From assembly GCA_013178375.1 (NCBI GenBank), contig JABLXQ010000001.1, positions 186,001 through 250,000 of the forward strand: 64,000 nucleotides of DNA. Direction: 5' to 3'. Shown here in pieces: positions 1 to 9,257 of this stretch (the first letter of the stretch is position 1; each line of letters begins with the position of its first letter). The stretch comes from Gammaproteobacteria bacterium (GTDB taxonomy: Bacteria; Pseudomonadota; Gammaproteobacteria; Pseudomonadales; Ketobacteraceae). The notes under the pieces were generated by a model that saw only the letters and a program-made list of their open reading frames with translations, was not told the origin of the DNA and did not search any database. The translations under genes and the position numbers were made by a program.

Positions 1-1659
1 TTTTCCCTTTCCAATATTGCTCAAGCAGCTATCACTATCAATGACGGTAATGAACATACTGTCGAATATCTGACAGAATCTATGGTAGTCAGCACCAACA
101 GCAGTGTGACGCTTTTAGATGGATACGTTGAGGCTATGCCGGCAGGAACGGTATTTGGCAACAGTGCCATGACCGTCAACGATTCAGAGATCACCATTCT
201 GGATGGTTACTACAAGGGCAGCGACGAAGTTGATAGCAACTGGGGTGGCCATGGCAATAAGTTTTTCAACGCAATCTATACCATCAAAGGCGGTAGCTTT
301 GTTGGAGGCAATTCTCTGAATGTTGTTAATGGCAGGGGCATTAGTAGTTATGGAGGATATGGCCTTATTGAAGGCGGCGATTTCAACGGCGGTGTGGTGA
401 GTCCTACGGCGCAATTCGGAGGCCAAGCCGCGAATTTTAACGGCGTTACTAATGGAACAACGCAGGTCACTATTACCGGTGGCCAATTTATCGCTACTGG
501 TGATCCCCAGCATAGGGCGACTGCTATCAGTGTTGCGAGTGGTCGTTATTACATAAAAGGCGGCAGCTATACGGGGGCATGGAACTCCGCATTGTACGTT
601 GGCTCACATACCGAGACTCACATCTATGGAGGACAGTTTTCTGTTCAGAACGGCATCGACAGCATTGCAATGTCGGCTCCAGATGCCAAACTATATATCT
701 ATGGCAAGAACATAACCGTCGCCCCCGACTCTGCCCGTCATGCCGTTATCAGCGGGACATTGCGTGATGGTTCCGAGTTCAATTGGGGAGTGTATTCGTA
801 CGACGGGTTTGAAGGGCATGTATTCATTGTTGACAAATATACAGATCTGAAAATTGAACAGACATCCAGTAACGCAGCCACAGCACCACATGCTGAGCTC
901 CCGGTTCAGTTTCTTCTTTCTAATGTGGGTGCGGAAGTGGCACCTGATACCCGAATGGAGCTAACGCTTCCTGCCACGCTTGACTGGAATCCTGCAACCT
1001 CCAGCCCCACATGTAAAATGATGATCCAGAACGAAGAACGCAATATTGTTTGTTCCATCGGCGCACTTGAGCCTACGAACGCTGCCAGTGTTGGCATAGC
1101 CTTGACGAGTGTTGATCAGCAGGTAGCTGCTGGTAATTTAGCTGCCAAGGTTATTGCGACGGCTGGCGAGCTCAACCAGCAAGACAATACGGTGAATGTC
1201 GCTTACGACTTCAGTCCAGAAAGTGATCTGGCAGTTCGATTGATCGGTAATAACGGTAAATGGAATAAAGAGACTGGCGAAATCCGCTACCAGATTAGTG
1301 TGGAGAACCAGGGTGATATGGCGGTAACCAATGTCTCCTTGCAGAATCTCCTGCCGTCGGCGGTTACATTCGCCAGCATGGATCAGAACGGCTCTTGCAC
1401 GTATGTGACAAGTCAAGTCACCTGTGCCTTGGGTGACATCGGCGCTGGTGAAATCTGGGTCGCAAATGTTGTAGTCACGACGAGCAATCCCAACAAGATG
1501 CTATTTACTGCAGCAGTAGCCACAGACACTCGGGATTTGGACCTAGCTAACAATAACGTTGAGAAGAAATTTGGTGGCAGTCTGGCGTTTACGTTCCTCT
1601 CCTTCTTGGCGTTTGCATTATTGCGCGTGAGAACTGAGCGTGGCCAAGCGCACCACTGA
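1..1659 (+). CDS. GlyGly-CTERM surface protein with beta-helix-like repeats and a DUF11 domain (5' partial)
   Basis: The frame is open to the window edge, so the true start is outside; 552 residues are visible. The first visible residues end in NIAQAA, which looks like the end of a signal peptide. The first ~240 residues carry short repeats of the form I-x-GG-x-F/Y (IKGGSFVGG, IEGGDFNGG, ITGGQF, IKGGSYTG, IYGGQF), as in a right-handed parallel beta-helix. Residues about 410-520 resemble a DUF11 (conserved repeat) domain, with SDLAV near its start and DLDLANNN at its end. The C-terminus is GG-S, a hydrophobic helix and basic residues (LLRVR), the layout of a GlyGly-CTERM signal processed by a rhombosortase. 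Inference: exported and surface-processed, function unknown. The stretch looks AT-richer than its neighbours. Confidence 0.75.
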   Translation, partial: FSLSNIAQAAITINDGNEHTVEYLTESMVVSTNSSVTLLDGYVEAMPAGTVFGNSAMTVNDSEITILDGYYKGSDEVDSNWGGHGNKFFNAIYTIKGGSFVGGNSLNVVNGRGISSYGGYGLIEGGDFNGGVVSPTAQFGGQAANFNGVTNGTTQVTITGGQFIATGDPQHRATAISVASGRYYIKGGSYTGAWNSALYVGSHTETHIYGGQFSVQNGIDSIAMSAPDAKLYIYGKNITVAPDSARHAVISGTLRDGSEFNWGVYSYDGFEGHVFIVDKYTDLKIEQTSSNAATAPHAELPVQFLLSNVGAEVAPDTRMELTLPATLDWNPATSSPTCKMMIQNEERNIVCSIGALEPTNAASVGIALTSVDQQVAAGNLAAKVIATAGELNQQDNTVNVAYDFSPESDLAVRLIGNNGKWNKETGEIRYQISVENQGDMAVTNVSLQNLLPSAVTFASMDQNGSCTYVTSQVTCALGDIGAGEIWVANVVVTTSNPNKMLFTAAVATDTRDLDLANNNVEKKFGGSLAFTFLSFLAFALLRVRTERGQAHH

Positions 1660-1816
1660 AGCCAAACTCGACCAGCTCGACACTCTGGATTTCTCCAGCA
1701 ATGATCCCGTTGCATTGGTTGCACTGAAGAAGGCCATATTGGATAAGAACAACCATGTGGCCGCCAAAGCTCAGGTTCCCGATCCAGGTACCTTCTCGAA
1801 GGTGCGCAATTGCTGA
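1640..1816 (+). pseudogene. Truncated HEAT-repeat protein, N-terminal fragment
   Basis: A GTG-started frame of 58 codons overlaps the end of the preceding gene by 20 bases. It reads VAKRTTEAKLDQLDTLDF and, further on, LKKAILDKNNHVAAKA, which resembles the beginning of HEAT-repeat proteins (an Ala/Leu helix followed by a D-x-N-x-V-A-A-K-A helix). After AAKA the match is lost and the frame ends with an unrelated tail (QVPDPGTFSKVRNC). This is best read as the 5' remnant of a gene cut by a deletion or rearrangement. The family assignment is from pattern recognition only. Confidence 0.45.
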
Positions 1817-2085
1817 GTTGTACTCGCTCTGTCAATTGAACGTGTACTTCCCCTTCCAGCTGGAAAAGACGATGCCCGAAGATGCTTCAATGTCTCCTTC
1901 GGCTCAAAAGCTCCCATTCAAAAATATCCCACCCAGAATACCGTCTCAATTCGCAAAGCGGATTGCTATTAAGCGACCAGCCCAATCAATTCGAATCACA
2001 GATTTTCCAAACGGATCACGACACGACAGCGACCTGCACTCCAGTGGGATGGAATATCCATTGACAGCAACCCACGTTGCAACGC
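1817..2085. other. Intergenic stretch without a recognisable gene
   Basis: About 270 bases lie between the HEAT-repeat remnant and the 3' end of the isocitrate dehydrogenase gene. Small open frames exist on the plus strand but have no protein-like composition. No hairpin followed by a T run was found for either flanking gene. It may hold degraded sequence from the same event that cut the HEAT-repeat gene. Confidence 0.4.
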
Positions 2086-3837
2086 TCACGATGCCTTCAA
2101 ATTCTTCTCGATCGCATCCAGAAAACCATACATGTCCACGATGGTTTCCTTGTCCGGATGGTAAGTCTTGCCTTTCAGGTCCGCCGTGATGATGCCCTGA
2201 TCCACGGTGGCGATCAGCGCCGCCTTGAGCTGATCGGAGTAGGCTTTGAGTTCATCATTACCTTCCCGCAAGCCCAGGGTATCCAGCGCAGTAGCCACCG
2301 CATACAGCAGCGCCGATGAATTGAAGTACGCCTCCTTGCCGCCCGACGCCTGATATTTCACAAACAGGTCGTGCGCGGTGCCGTGGGGCGCTTCGTACAG
2401 CATGGTGCCGTCCTGGCTTTCGATGATCGAGCTGGCGGTGGCCAGGCTGCCGCCCAGCGCCGCGCTGATATCGGAAAAAATGTCGCCGTCCAGATTGAGC
2501 GTCGGATACAGCGCATTGCGCGGCGGGTCGGTAATCATTTTTTTCAGCTGGCTGGACGGCCGCATGATCATGAATGACGGCGGCTGCAGATTGTCGTTCA
2601 CCACCTCCTGCCGCACTTCCTTGATCACGTCACTGAACACATCATCGTATTCCATGTATTCGCGCTTGAGGCCGAAATAGATTTCCTTGTCGTTCTTGGC
2701 CGCATCGCGGAACACCTGCCCCACCCAGTCCTTGATGGCATCGCGATCATTGGTCATGAAAATGATCGGATCACCCTTGCGCACGTCACGCGCGCATTTT
2801 TCCTCGCCGTCCAGAATGATCTTGACGATGCCGTCTTCTTCCACCGGCATGTTGAAGCTGCCGTACTGGTCGCCGCCGCCGGCGCTCATGCGGGAAATGG
2901 ACACGCTGTAATGACGCTCGGGAATGCCCCATTTTTTCAGCGCGTTCACCAGCTTGAACAGCTTGCGGCCGGTGGTATTTTCCGGCACGCCCCACAATGC
3001 CCGCTGCGGCGGAGTCGCCACGATGCGCGCCGCCTGGGCGTCGATCAACTCGTAGAAGTACTTGATTCCGGCGCGTTCGAACTCCGCCTTGTATTCATGC
3101 TTGAAAATGGTTTCGATGGCGTCACGCATCACGCCTTCATAACCGGGAATTACCGTGTCCTTCAGGCCCAGATAGGCATCGCGTTTTTCGCGAATGGCGC
3201 GCTGGAAAAAGTGATGCGCCCAGCTTTTTACCTGCTCGATGTCGTTGGACGCCAGCAGCCAGGGATCGCCCTTGTTGATCTTGCGCCGGTGCAGTTCCAC
3301 CGGATTGCCGCTGGCGCCCACGAACACAACCTTGATGACACCGGTTTGTTTGGAGATTTCGTTGTGGCTGTGCTTGTTGCCGCCGCTGTCCATGGTTTCC
3401 ACATCGATATCGCGATCGATCCAGTTGGGGGTCAACCGCTTGAGATTGCGGAAGGGAATATCCTCGCGGGTGATGTTGCCGCCAATGCCAGCGCGGATCG
3501 CGCCATTGGGAGATTTGGTGGCCAGCCCGGCCAGTTTGCCGCCGTCCACTTCCGGCATTTTCGCCAGCAGTTCTTCCAGCTGGGCCTTGTTCACGGTCAT
3601 GCCGGCGTTCTTGATACCCACGCCATATTTTTTCAGGGCTTCGATGGACTCACGCACGATCTGGCCGTTGGTGCGCAGGCGGTTTTCGGCGGACAGATCC
3701 AGTTCGATCAGCTGGATCTCCAGCCGGTTCGATACAAACTGGTCGAGCACGCGCTGAAACGACACCTGCGCCATCTCGTCACCATGCAATATCACCAGCG
3801 GGCTTTTGACTTTGATTTTCCGCATCGCGCTGCTCAT
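2086..3837 (-). CDS. Isocitrate dehydrogenase (isocitrate/isopropylmalate dehydrogenase family) with internal duplication
   Basis: Predicted to decarboxylate isocitrate to 2-oxoglutarate. The N-terminus SPLVILHGDEMAQVSF matches the start of eukaryotic-type NADP IDHs (GDEM). Near the C-terminus are NLDGDIFSDISAALGGSLA, the metal-binding Asp motif, and YEAPHGTAHDL, the family's HGT motif. At 583 residues it is far longer than a ~410-420 residue homodimeric IDH and shorter than the ~740 residue monomeric type. The excess is a duplicated middle segment: KGDPWLLASNDIEQVKSW...YLGLK recurs as KGDPIIFMTNDRDAIKDW...YFGLK. The start chosen (MSSAMRKIK) has GGGAG nine bases upstream; in-frame starts at 3870 and 3891 are possible. 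Cofactor preference is not established. Confidence 0.8.
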   Translation of the reverse strand: MSSAMRKIKVKSPLVILHGDEMAQVSFQRVLDQFVSNRLEIQLIELDLSAENRLRTNGQIVRESIEALKKYGVGIKNAGMTVNKAQLEELLAKMPEVDGGKLAGLATKSPNGAIRAGIGGNITREDIPFRNLKRLTPNWIDRDIDVETMDSGGNKHSHNEISKQTGVIKVVFVGASGNPVELHRRKINKGDPWLLASNDIEQVKSWAHHFFQRAIREKRDAYLGLKDTVIPGYEGVMRDAIETIFKHEYKAEFERAGIKYFYELIDAQAARIVATPPQRALWGVPENTTGRKLFKLVNALKKWGIPERHYSVSISRMSAGGGDQYGSFNMPVEEDGIVKIILDGEEKCARDVRKGDPIIFMTNDRDAIKDWVGQVFRDAAKNDKEIYFGLKREYMEYDDVFSDVIKEVRQEVVNDNLQPPSFMIMRPSSQLKKMITDPPRNALYPTLNLDGDIFSDISAALGGSLATASSIIESQDGTMLYEAPHGTAHDLFVKYQASGGKEAYFNSSALLYAVATALDTLGLREGNDELKAYSDQLKAALIATVDQGIITADLKGKTYHPDKETIVDMYGFLDAIEKNLKAS

Positions 3838-4044
3838 TGTGTTCGGCTCCCAAACTTTCACTGTTGCCATCTGATTCCGGTGAGGGACCATGACCCCGTC
3901 CCACCCATCAAGCCTAGTGCAGCCGGCGCCACCCCGCCCAGGGGCGGGATAACGGAACTGCCATTTTCGGGAAGCAGAAAACGCGCCAGACCGACTGGCG
4001 CGGAGCAGGGATCGTCCAACAGCGCAGGCAGGCTGTTTTTTGAA

Positions 4045-5586
4045 CTAGGTAGCGGGGTTCAGCAGCGCATCCCACAGGTCACAGGCCGGTTGTGCCAGAT
4101 GGTGTCCGGCATCCGACGCAGCCTTCAACACCATGTGCTGGTCCGACACCTCGTCATAGGGTGGCCAGAACGGCTGGTTGGCGGCAGTGGGTTCGCCCGT
4201 GGCGGCAAATGCGGTCCAGTAGGCCTGCACCGTTTCCCGCAGCGGTTCCACCAGGACGGGCGCCAGCACCGGGCTGGGATTGCCGAACACGTAGGGCAAT
4301 TCCATGGCGTGGAAGGCATAACCTTCTTCAAAGCTGTACAGCCACACCGGGCTGCCCTGGCGCTGGATCTGGCGGGCAAACGTGCGCGACGGGCAACGGA
4401 ACACCGAGTCGGTGAAAAGGCGGATCAGGGCCAGATTGGCGAGGGCATCCACCGGCGGCAGATAGGCTGCTTTCAGCGCAGGCGCAGCGGGGCCGAACTG
4501 ACTGTCGATCAGGGCGGAGAGTTGCGCCACGGTGCTCACCGGCGGCGCAATTCCGATGCTCTGAAACAGGCCCCACTCGTTCAGGTTGGTACCGATCATG
4601 ACCGGCCCGGGGTTGTACTGGCCGGCGGCGATCAGTTCCTGGGCCGGCGCCGGCAATACCGCGCTGCCTGCAATCACCGTGGGCGCCCAGCCAGCGCCGA
4701 ACAGGGTGTTGGTGGCGCCCCACTCCATCAACTGGAGCGGCTCAAGGGTGCGCAGGCAGGCGATGCGGTCGTCTGCATCAGGGCACAGGCTCGCCGCCAT
4801 GGCGCTGCTGATCCCCTGCGCCTGCTGTTGCGACAGGAATTGCAGCCCGCCGGTGCACACACCGCTTTCCAGAATGAATTGCTGCACCAGGTTCCGGCTG
4901 CCTGGCGCCACCATCTGCACGCAGACACTGGCAGACCCGGCAGACTGCCCGAACAATGTCACCTGCTTCGGATTGCCACCAAACGCACGGATATTGCGCC
5001 TCACCCAGCGCAGCGCCAGTTGCTGGTCCAGCAGGCCCGCATTGCCCGATGACACCGCTCCACCGTCCAGCTCAGGGTGACTGAAGAAACCCAGCGCACC
5101 CAGACGATAATTCAATGTCACCACCACTACGTTGCCTGTATCCGCCAGACGCCGGCCGTTGTACTGGCTGCTGCCGCCCGCAATGAAAGCGCCGCCGTGA
5201 ATGAACACCATCACCGGCGCGCCACCCACGGGAATCTGCGCCGGCGCGTACACGTTGAGGGTCAGGCAATCCTCGCTCTGCGCCCCCGGAGCCGACAGCG
5301 CGCCCTGCCGCTGTACGCAGGAAGGGCTAAACTGGTCTGCCCGTTTCACTCCCCGCCAGCGCTGTGCTGGCTGCGGTGGTGCGAAACGCAGATCACCCAC
5401 CGGCGGCGTCGCATAAGGAATGCCCAGGAAAATTCGCGTGTTGCCTTTGGTGTCGTCGGCCCACACACCCTTGAGCCAGCCGGATTCCACTTTTACGTAA
5501 AGATCCTCATGACAGCCGGCAAGCCATACGCCCAGCCACACCATTCCCAGTAGGCGGGCCAACCCCTTCCAACGTTGGTTTTTCAT
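4045..5586 (-). CDS. Type B carboxylesterase lipoprotein
   Basis: An alpha/beta hydrolase of the carboxylesterase/para-nitrobenzyl esterase family, 513 residues. The start at 5586 (MKNQRWKG) has GAGGGA upstream and gives a signal ending in the lipobox LAGC, so it is probably an outer-membrane or periplasmic lipoprotein. IFLGIPYATPPVGDLRF and SEDCLTLNVYAP are family blocks. The nucleophile elbow is GQSAGSAS, with Gln in place of the commoner Glu. MIGTNLNEWGLF probably carries the acidic residue, and FHAMELPYVFGN is the conserved His-flanking block. It likely hydrolyses carboxylic esters outside the cytoplasm; the substrate is unknown. A longer upstream frame to 5658 is probably not used. Confidence 0.85.
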   Translation of the reverse strand: MKNQRWKGLARLLGMVWLGVWLAGCHEDLYVKVESGWLKGVWADDTKGNTRIFLGIPYATPPVGDLRFAPPQPAQRWRGVKRADQFSPSCVQRQGALSAPGAQSEDCLTLNVYAPAQIPVGGAPVMVFIHGGAFIAGGSSQYNGRRLADTGNVVVVTLNYRLGALGFFSHPELDGGAVSSGNAGLLDQQLALRWVRRNIRAFGGNPKQVTLFGQSAGSASVCVQMVAPGSRNLVQQFILESGVCTGGLQFLSQQQAQGISSAMAASLCPDADDRIACLRTLEPLQLMEWGATNTLFGAGWAPTVIAGSAVLPAPAQELIAAGQYNPGPVMIGTNLNEWGLFQSIGIAPPVSTVAQLSALIDSQFGPAAPALKAAYLPPVDALANLALIRLFTDSVFRCPSRTFARQIQRQGSPVWLYSFEEGYAFHAMELPYVFGNPSPVLAPVLVEPLRETVQAYWTAFAATGEPTAANQPFWPPYDEVSDQHMVLKAASDAGHHLAQPACDLWDALLNPAT

Positions 5587-5757
5587 TATTGTTCCCTCAT
5601 CCGTTGTAATGTCACGGCATTCACCGCGCCCAGGCGCTGGTGCAATGGCCATCAACATCCTACGGGCGGGGTTGCGACAAACTCACGGAAAGCGGCCCGG
5701 ATTGGCCGTGGCCACCGGGCGCTTTGACCGCTTGGCCGGTCGGAGGGGTGTGCGACG

Positions 5758-6423
5758 TCAGCGTCCGCCACTGGCAGCGGAGCCCGTTGGCTCGCGAATA
5801 AAATCGAAGCGCTGGTCGCGGTACTGGGGCAGCTGGATCTGCTTGCGGAATTTCTTCAGGGTATGAAATGGCTGGTCCACCACGAACTGATTGGCCAGCC
5901 ATGCCGGCAGACTGCCGTTGGGATCGGCGCTGACTTCATATTCCAGCAGGATTTTGCCACCGGGTTGTGGCGTCATGTGCCAGGCGCCTTCGATATCAGA
6001 TACCCGCACACATTCATCGCGCTGGGGCGTAAGGCTGGCATCGCCCTTGAAACTGAGCGTCACTGCCAGCGTCTGCGGGTCCTGCTCCAGCTTGTAACGC
6101 AGCGCATAATCGCGATCCTTCACCGGCCAGGGTGCGTCAGTGCGGAAATACATCAGGTAACCGGCCGGATCGAATTCCGACAGGAATTTCGAATCTTCGC
6201 AATCCTTCAACCACTGCCGGGTGTCATCACCATCCTTGAGTACCGCCACGATAGCACCGAGCGAACTGCTGACCTCGACCGTACCGCGAAAGGCGCGGAA
6301 TTCCGAGCCCTTGATGTCGCGCACATAGACCCTGATGCCGTCCTCGTCCTTTTTCAGTTCCCAGTCTGCTGCGTACGACAGGCTGGCAAGGGTGAACAGA
6401 CAGGCAATAAGGAAGGTACGCAT
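5758..6423 (-). CDS. Exported START-domain lipid-binding protein
   Basis: 221 residues beginning with a Sec signal (MRTFLIACLFTLASLSYA, cleavage before ADWEL). The rest fits one START domain (StAR-related lipid transfer): WELKKDEDGIRVYVRD at the start, FRAFRGTVEV, WPVKDRDYALRY in the middle, and FVVDQPFHTLKKFRKQI in the C-terminal helix. Such domains bind a hydrophobic ligand in a helix-grip fold. It lies 45 bases downstream of the HpnE-like gene on the same strand, so co-transcription is likely. The start was chosen at the signal peptide with AGGA upstream. Ligand unknown. Confidence 0.8.
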   Translation of the reverse strand: MRTFLIACLFTLASLSYAADWELKKDEDGIRVYVRDIKGSEFRAFRGTVEVSSSLGAIVAVLKDGDDTRQWLKDCEDSKFLSEFDPAGYLMYFRTDAPWPVKDRDYALRYKLEQDPQTLAVTLSFKGDASLTPQRDECVRVSDIEGAWHMTPQPGGKILLEYEVSADPNGSLPAWLANQFVVDQPFHTLKKFRKQIQLPQYRDQRFDFIREPTGSAASGGR

Positions 6424-6468
6424 GACTCGGCCATCCTGATGATGGTTGGTTTGGCTATATGCCACTAT

Positions 6469-7803
6469 TTATGCCAGCACCGCCTCGACAGCCCGCGAGG
6501 CGCTCTGGCACGCACCTTCCATTGTCGTAGTCCAGTCAGTGCGCGTCCAGTCACCCGCAATTGCAAGACCACGCACCGACGTTTTCTGCGACGGCCGCAC
6601 GCCTGCCGTACCGGGTCGCTGCGCAAAGGTGGAATACGGCATGCGCACGATGTGGCTGTGTACCACCTGCGCGTCGCGCGCCAGCGGATAATAGCGGCGC
6701 AACATCGCCATCTGCGTGTCGATGATCGCCTGGTTGGAACCCTTGATCAGGTCATACGACGCCGACACGGTGGTGGAATAAAACCAGTTTTTTTCCGGCG
6801 CGCGACCGTGCATCTTCTGCCGGTCCCAGACCTGCTCCAGCACACCCTCGCCGTCATACAGAATTTCGCCCCAGTCCTCCATGCCGATCGAGCGGTCAAG
6901 GTACAGATTCACGCTCACAATCGGCACCGGTGTAAGATGCTCCACCGCACGATAGATCTGTTCGTGTCCCGGCACCTGATCGAGCAGGCCGCGAATTTTC
7001 CAGACTGGCACAGCGCAGATCACGCTGTCTGCCGTCAGCTGCTCTCCGTCCAGCAGCGTCACGCCTTTCACCTTGCCGTTCTCCACATCCACACTGCGGA
7101 CGGGTGCCCGCGTGCGCACCTGAACACCGCGCTGCGCGAACACCTTCAGCGCACTGGTGACGAACAGAGTGTCAAGATCAACCGTTGGATAGCCGATGGA
7201 AACCCCGGTGCGCATTTTGATGGCCTGGCGTATTCCGGTGGCAATCAGATCGGCGGGAACCTTGGCCGAGGAAATATCGGGCTTGTCGCCGGTAAGGCCG
7301 ATGACAACGCCGTCCCACTGAGCCCTGCGCGCAGATGGCGGCATGCCGATACGCTGGAACCACTCATCTGCCGTGATGCTGTCGAGGTCCGCCGGCTGCC
7401 GCAGGGACTGCATGATCAGCTTCATCTGCGCACGCGCGGTACGCAACTTGTCCAGCCCGCTGACTCCCGGCAGATCACCGAGCATCACGCGGATACCATC
7501 GAGCCCGCCGAACGATGAACGCCGCACCTCACCACCCGGCATGCGGATCGACATCTGCCCGGGGAAATTCACGTGCTGGCGGGTGCCGACACTGTCCAGA
7601 TAACGGAACAGATTCTCGTAACCGCTGGCAAAAACATGCTGCCCGTTGTCCGGTACATCGTCCACTTCCGGCTGCGGAATCGCGATGGTGCGGCCACCCA
7701 GCGCGCCACGTCGCTCCAGCAACGTCACCTGATGCCCCGCCTCCGACAGCCACACTGCCGACGCCAGCCCTGCAAGTCCGCCACCCACTACCAGACACTT
7801 CAT
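6469..7803 (-). CDS. FAD-dependent oxidoreductase, HpnE-like (hydroxysqualene dehydroxylase / amine oxidase family)
   Basis: 444 residues. The N-terminus is a dinucleotide fold (CLVVGGGLAGLASAVWLSEAG ending in an acidic residue, LLER), followed by GGRT. The motif DNGQHVFASGYENLFRYL resembles the DNGQH block of HpnE and related squalene/carotenoid desaturase-like enzymes. The C-terminal FAD block is LAIAGDWTRTDWTTTMEGA, near AIEA-type endings (SRAVEAVLA). HpnE reduces hydroxysqualene to squalene, but no hpnC or hpnD lies nearby, so the reaction here is open; a phytoene desaturase-like activity on another polyprenoid or sterol is equally possible. It appears to be the first gene of a pair with the START-domain protein. 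Confidence 0.65.
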   Translation of the reverse strand: MKCLVVGGGLAGLASAVWLSEAGHQVTLLERRGALGGRTIAIPQPEVDDVPDNGQHVFASGYENLFRYLDSVGTRQHVNFPGQMSIRMPGGEVRRSSFGGLDGIRVMLGDLPGVSGLDKLRTARAQMKLIMQSLRQPADLDSITADEWFQRIGMPPSARRAQWDGVVIGLTGDKPDISSAKVPADLIATGIRQAIKMRTGVSIGYPTVDLDTLFVTSALKVFAQRGVQVRTRAPVRSVDVENGKVKGVTLLDGEQLTADSVICAVPVWKIRGLLDQVPGHEQIYRAVEHLTPVPIVSVNLYLDRSIGMEDWGEILYDGEGVLEQVWDRQKMHGRAPEKNWFYSTTVSASYDLIKGSNQAIIDTQMAMLRRYYPLARDAQVVHSHIVRMPYSTFAQRPGTAGVRPSQKTSVRGLAIAGDWTRTDWTTTMEGACQSASRAVEAVLA

Positions 7804-7913
7804 ATCGTCAACCCCCTTGGCAAAGTTGGGGTAGGATAAGGGCTGATATCACGAAGAGCGAGGGCCATACAGCCCGCGGGTTGGCCTTTGCTGACAGAAT
7901 TTGGATGACAGAA

Positions 7914-9257
7914 TTATTGCGACAGGCTCGGCGTGCCCGCCTCCGTCCACCCCTCCAGCCGCTGCAACGATTCCCGATACGGTTTGAACGAAAGAAACAG
8001 CAACATCGCCGCCAGTGTTCCCGCGACCGCACACACGATCATCAGCGAATAACGCAACGCGGCATCATCTTGAAAGACAAAATCCGTGATCAGCGCCACC
8101 GCCGTGGGGCCCACGCCCAATCCGATCAGCGTGACCACAAACAGATACAGCGCCGACGCCTGGCCACGCATGGGATTGGGCATGATTTCCTGCAACGCGG
8201 CGGGCGCCACACCGAACGGCATGGCCAGACAGAACACGGAAATGGCGTTGGCGAACAGCGCCCAGAACGGATCGCTGGCCAGATAGCCGGGCAAAGTGGG
8301 CAGCATCAACACGGCCGCCAGGCAGCCCACCCGCATCGACGCATCCTGATAGCCTTTTGCACGCAACCAGTCCGACAGCGCGCCTCCCGTCAGAATGCCC
8401 GCCGAACCGCCGATCATGGTAATCCAGCCCAGCCATTCGCCCACCTGCACCCGGCTCAGTCCGTAGGTGCGAACAAAGAATTCCGGAATCCAGGCCGCCG
8501 CGCCGTAACCGCAAAAAGCAACGCCGGCAAAACCCAGATTGTGCAGCAGCACCGTGGTGCGATTGAGTTTCACATACGCGATCACATCGCACAGCGGCAC
8601 CCGCGCACCCGCGCCCACCCCTTTGCGTTGCGGTTCCTTCAGCAAAAACAGCAACAGTGAAAAGGCCACGCCCAGCGCGCCCAGCAGCATGAAAATCAAC
8701 TGCCAGGGTCGGATGGTTCCCAGCACCGGCAGCACGATCTCCCCCTGCGACAGCGCAAACTGGATCACTTTCGCGCCCAGCAGAAACGCCATGCCGGAAC
8801 CGATGTAAATGCCCATGGAATACGCGCTCAGCGCAGTGGCGCGCTTGGCGGGCGGGAAGCTGTCGGTAATCAGCGAATACGCCGCCGGCGACAGCGCGGC
8901 CTCGCCCACACCCACACCAATACGCGCCAGGAAAAATTGCCAGTAGCTGCGGGCCATACCGCAAGCGGCGGTCGCCATGCTCCAGAACACCACGCCCGCC
9001 GCGATCAGGCCACGCCGGCTGCGGGTATCCGCCAAGCGTCCCAGCGGGATGCCACAGATGGTGTAAAACACGGCGAAGGAAAACCCCATCAGCAGGCTCA
9101 TTTCAGTGTCGGAAATTTGCAGGTCCTGGCGAATTGGTCCCACCAGCAGATTGAGGATCTGGCGATCGACGAATGAGAGCACATACGCCAGCATCAGGAT
9201 GAAAACAGTCAGCCATGCCCGGGCGGGTGGTGGATAATTATTGGTATTAGTTTGCAA
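7914..9257 (-). CDS. Spinster-type MFS transporter
   Basis: 447 residues with about 12 hydrophobic segments, a major facilitator. LAYVLSFVDRQILNLL in TM1 and IPLGRLADTRSRR after TM2 are typical of the spinster-like branch, whose bacterial members sit in many lipid, aromatic and steroid catabolic loci. The start codon is TTG at 9257, supported by AGGAG seven bases upstream. A 110-base gap separates it from the HpnE-like gene downstream. Substrate cannot be inferred; organic acids or lipids are usual for relatives. Confidence 0.85.
   Translation of the reverse strand: MQTNTNNYPPPARAWLTVFILMLAYVLSFVDRQILNLLVGPIRQDLQISDTEMSLLMGFSFAVFYTICGIPLGRLADTRSRRGLIAAGVVFWSMATAACGMARSYWQFFLARIGVGVGEAALSPAAYSLITDSFPPAKRATALSAYSMGIYIGSGMAFLLGAKVIQFALSQGEIVLPVLGTIRPWQLIFMLLGALGVAFSLLLFLLKEPQRKGVGAGARVPLCDVIAYVKLNRTTVLLHNLGFAGVAFCGYGAAAWIPEFFVRTYGLSRVQVGEWLGWITMIGGSAGILTGGALSDWLRAKGYQDASMRVGCLAAVLMLPTLPGYLASDPFWALFANAISVFCLAMPFGVAPAALQEIMPNPMRGQASALYLFVVTLIGLGVGPTAVALITDFVFQDDAALRYSLMIVCAVAGTLAAMLLFLSFKPYRESLQRLEGWTEAGTPSLSQ

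Noticed and set aside
2911-5052. Long plus-strand open frame (713 codons) opposite isocitrate dehydrogenase and the esterase
   Set aside because: It is antisense to two well-supported genes, and its His/Gln/Arg-rich composition is that of a shadow frame in GC-rich DNA.
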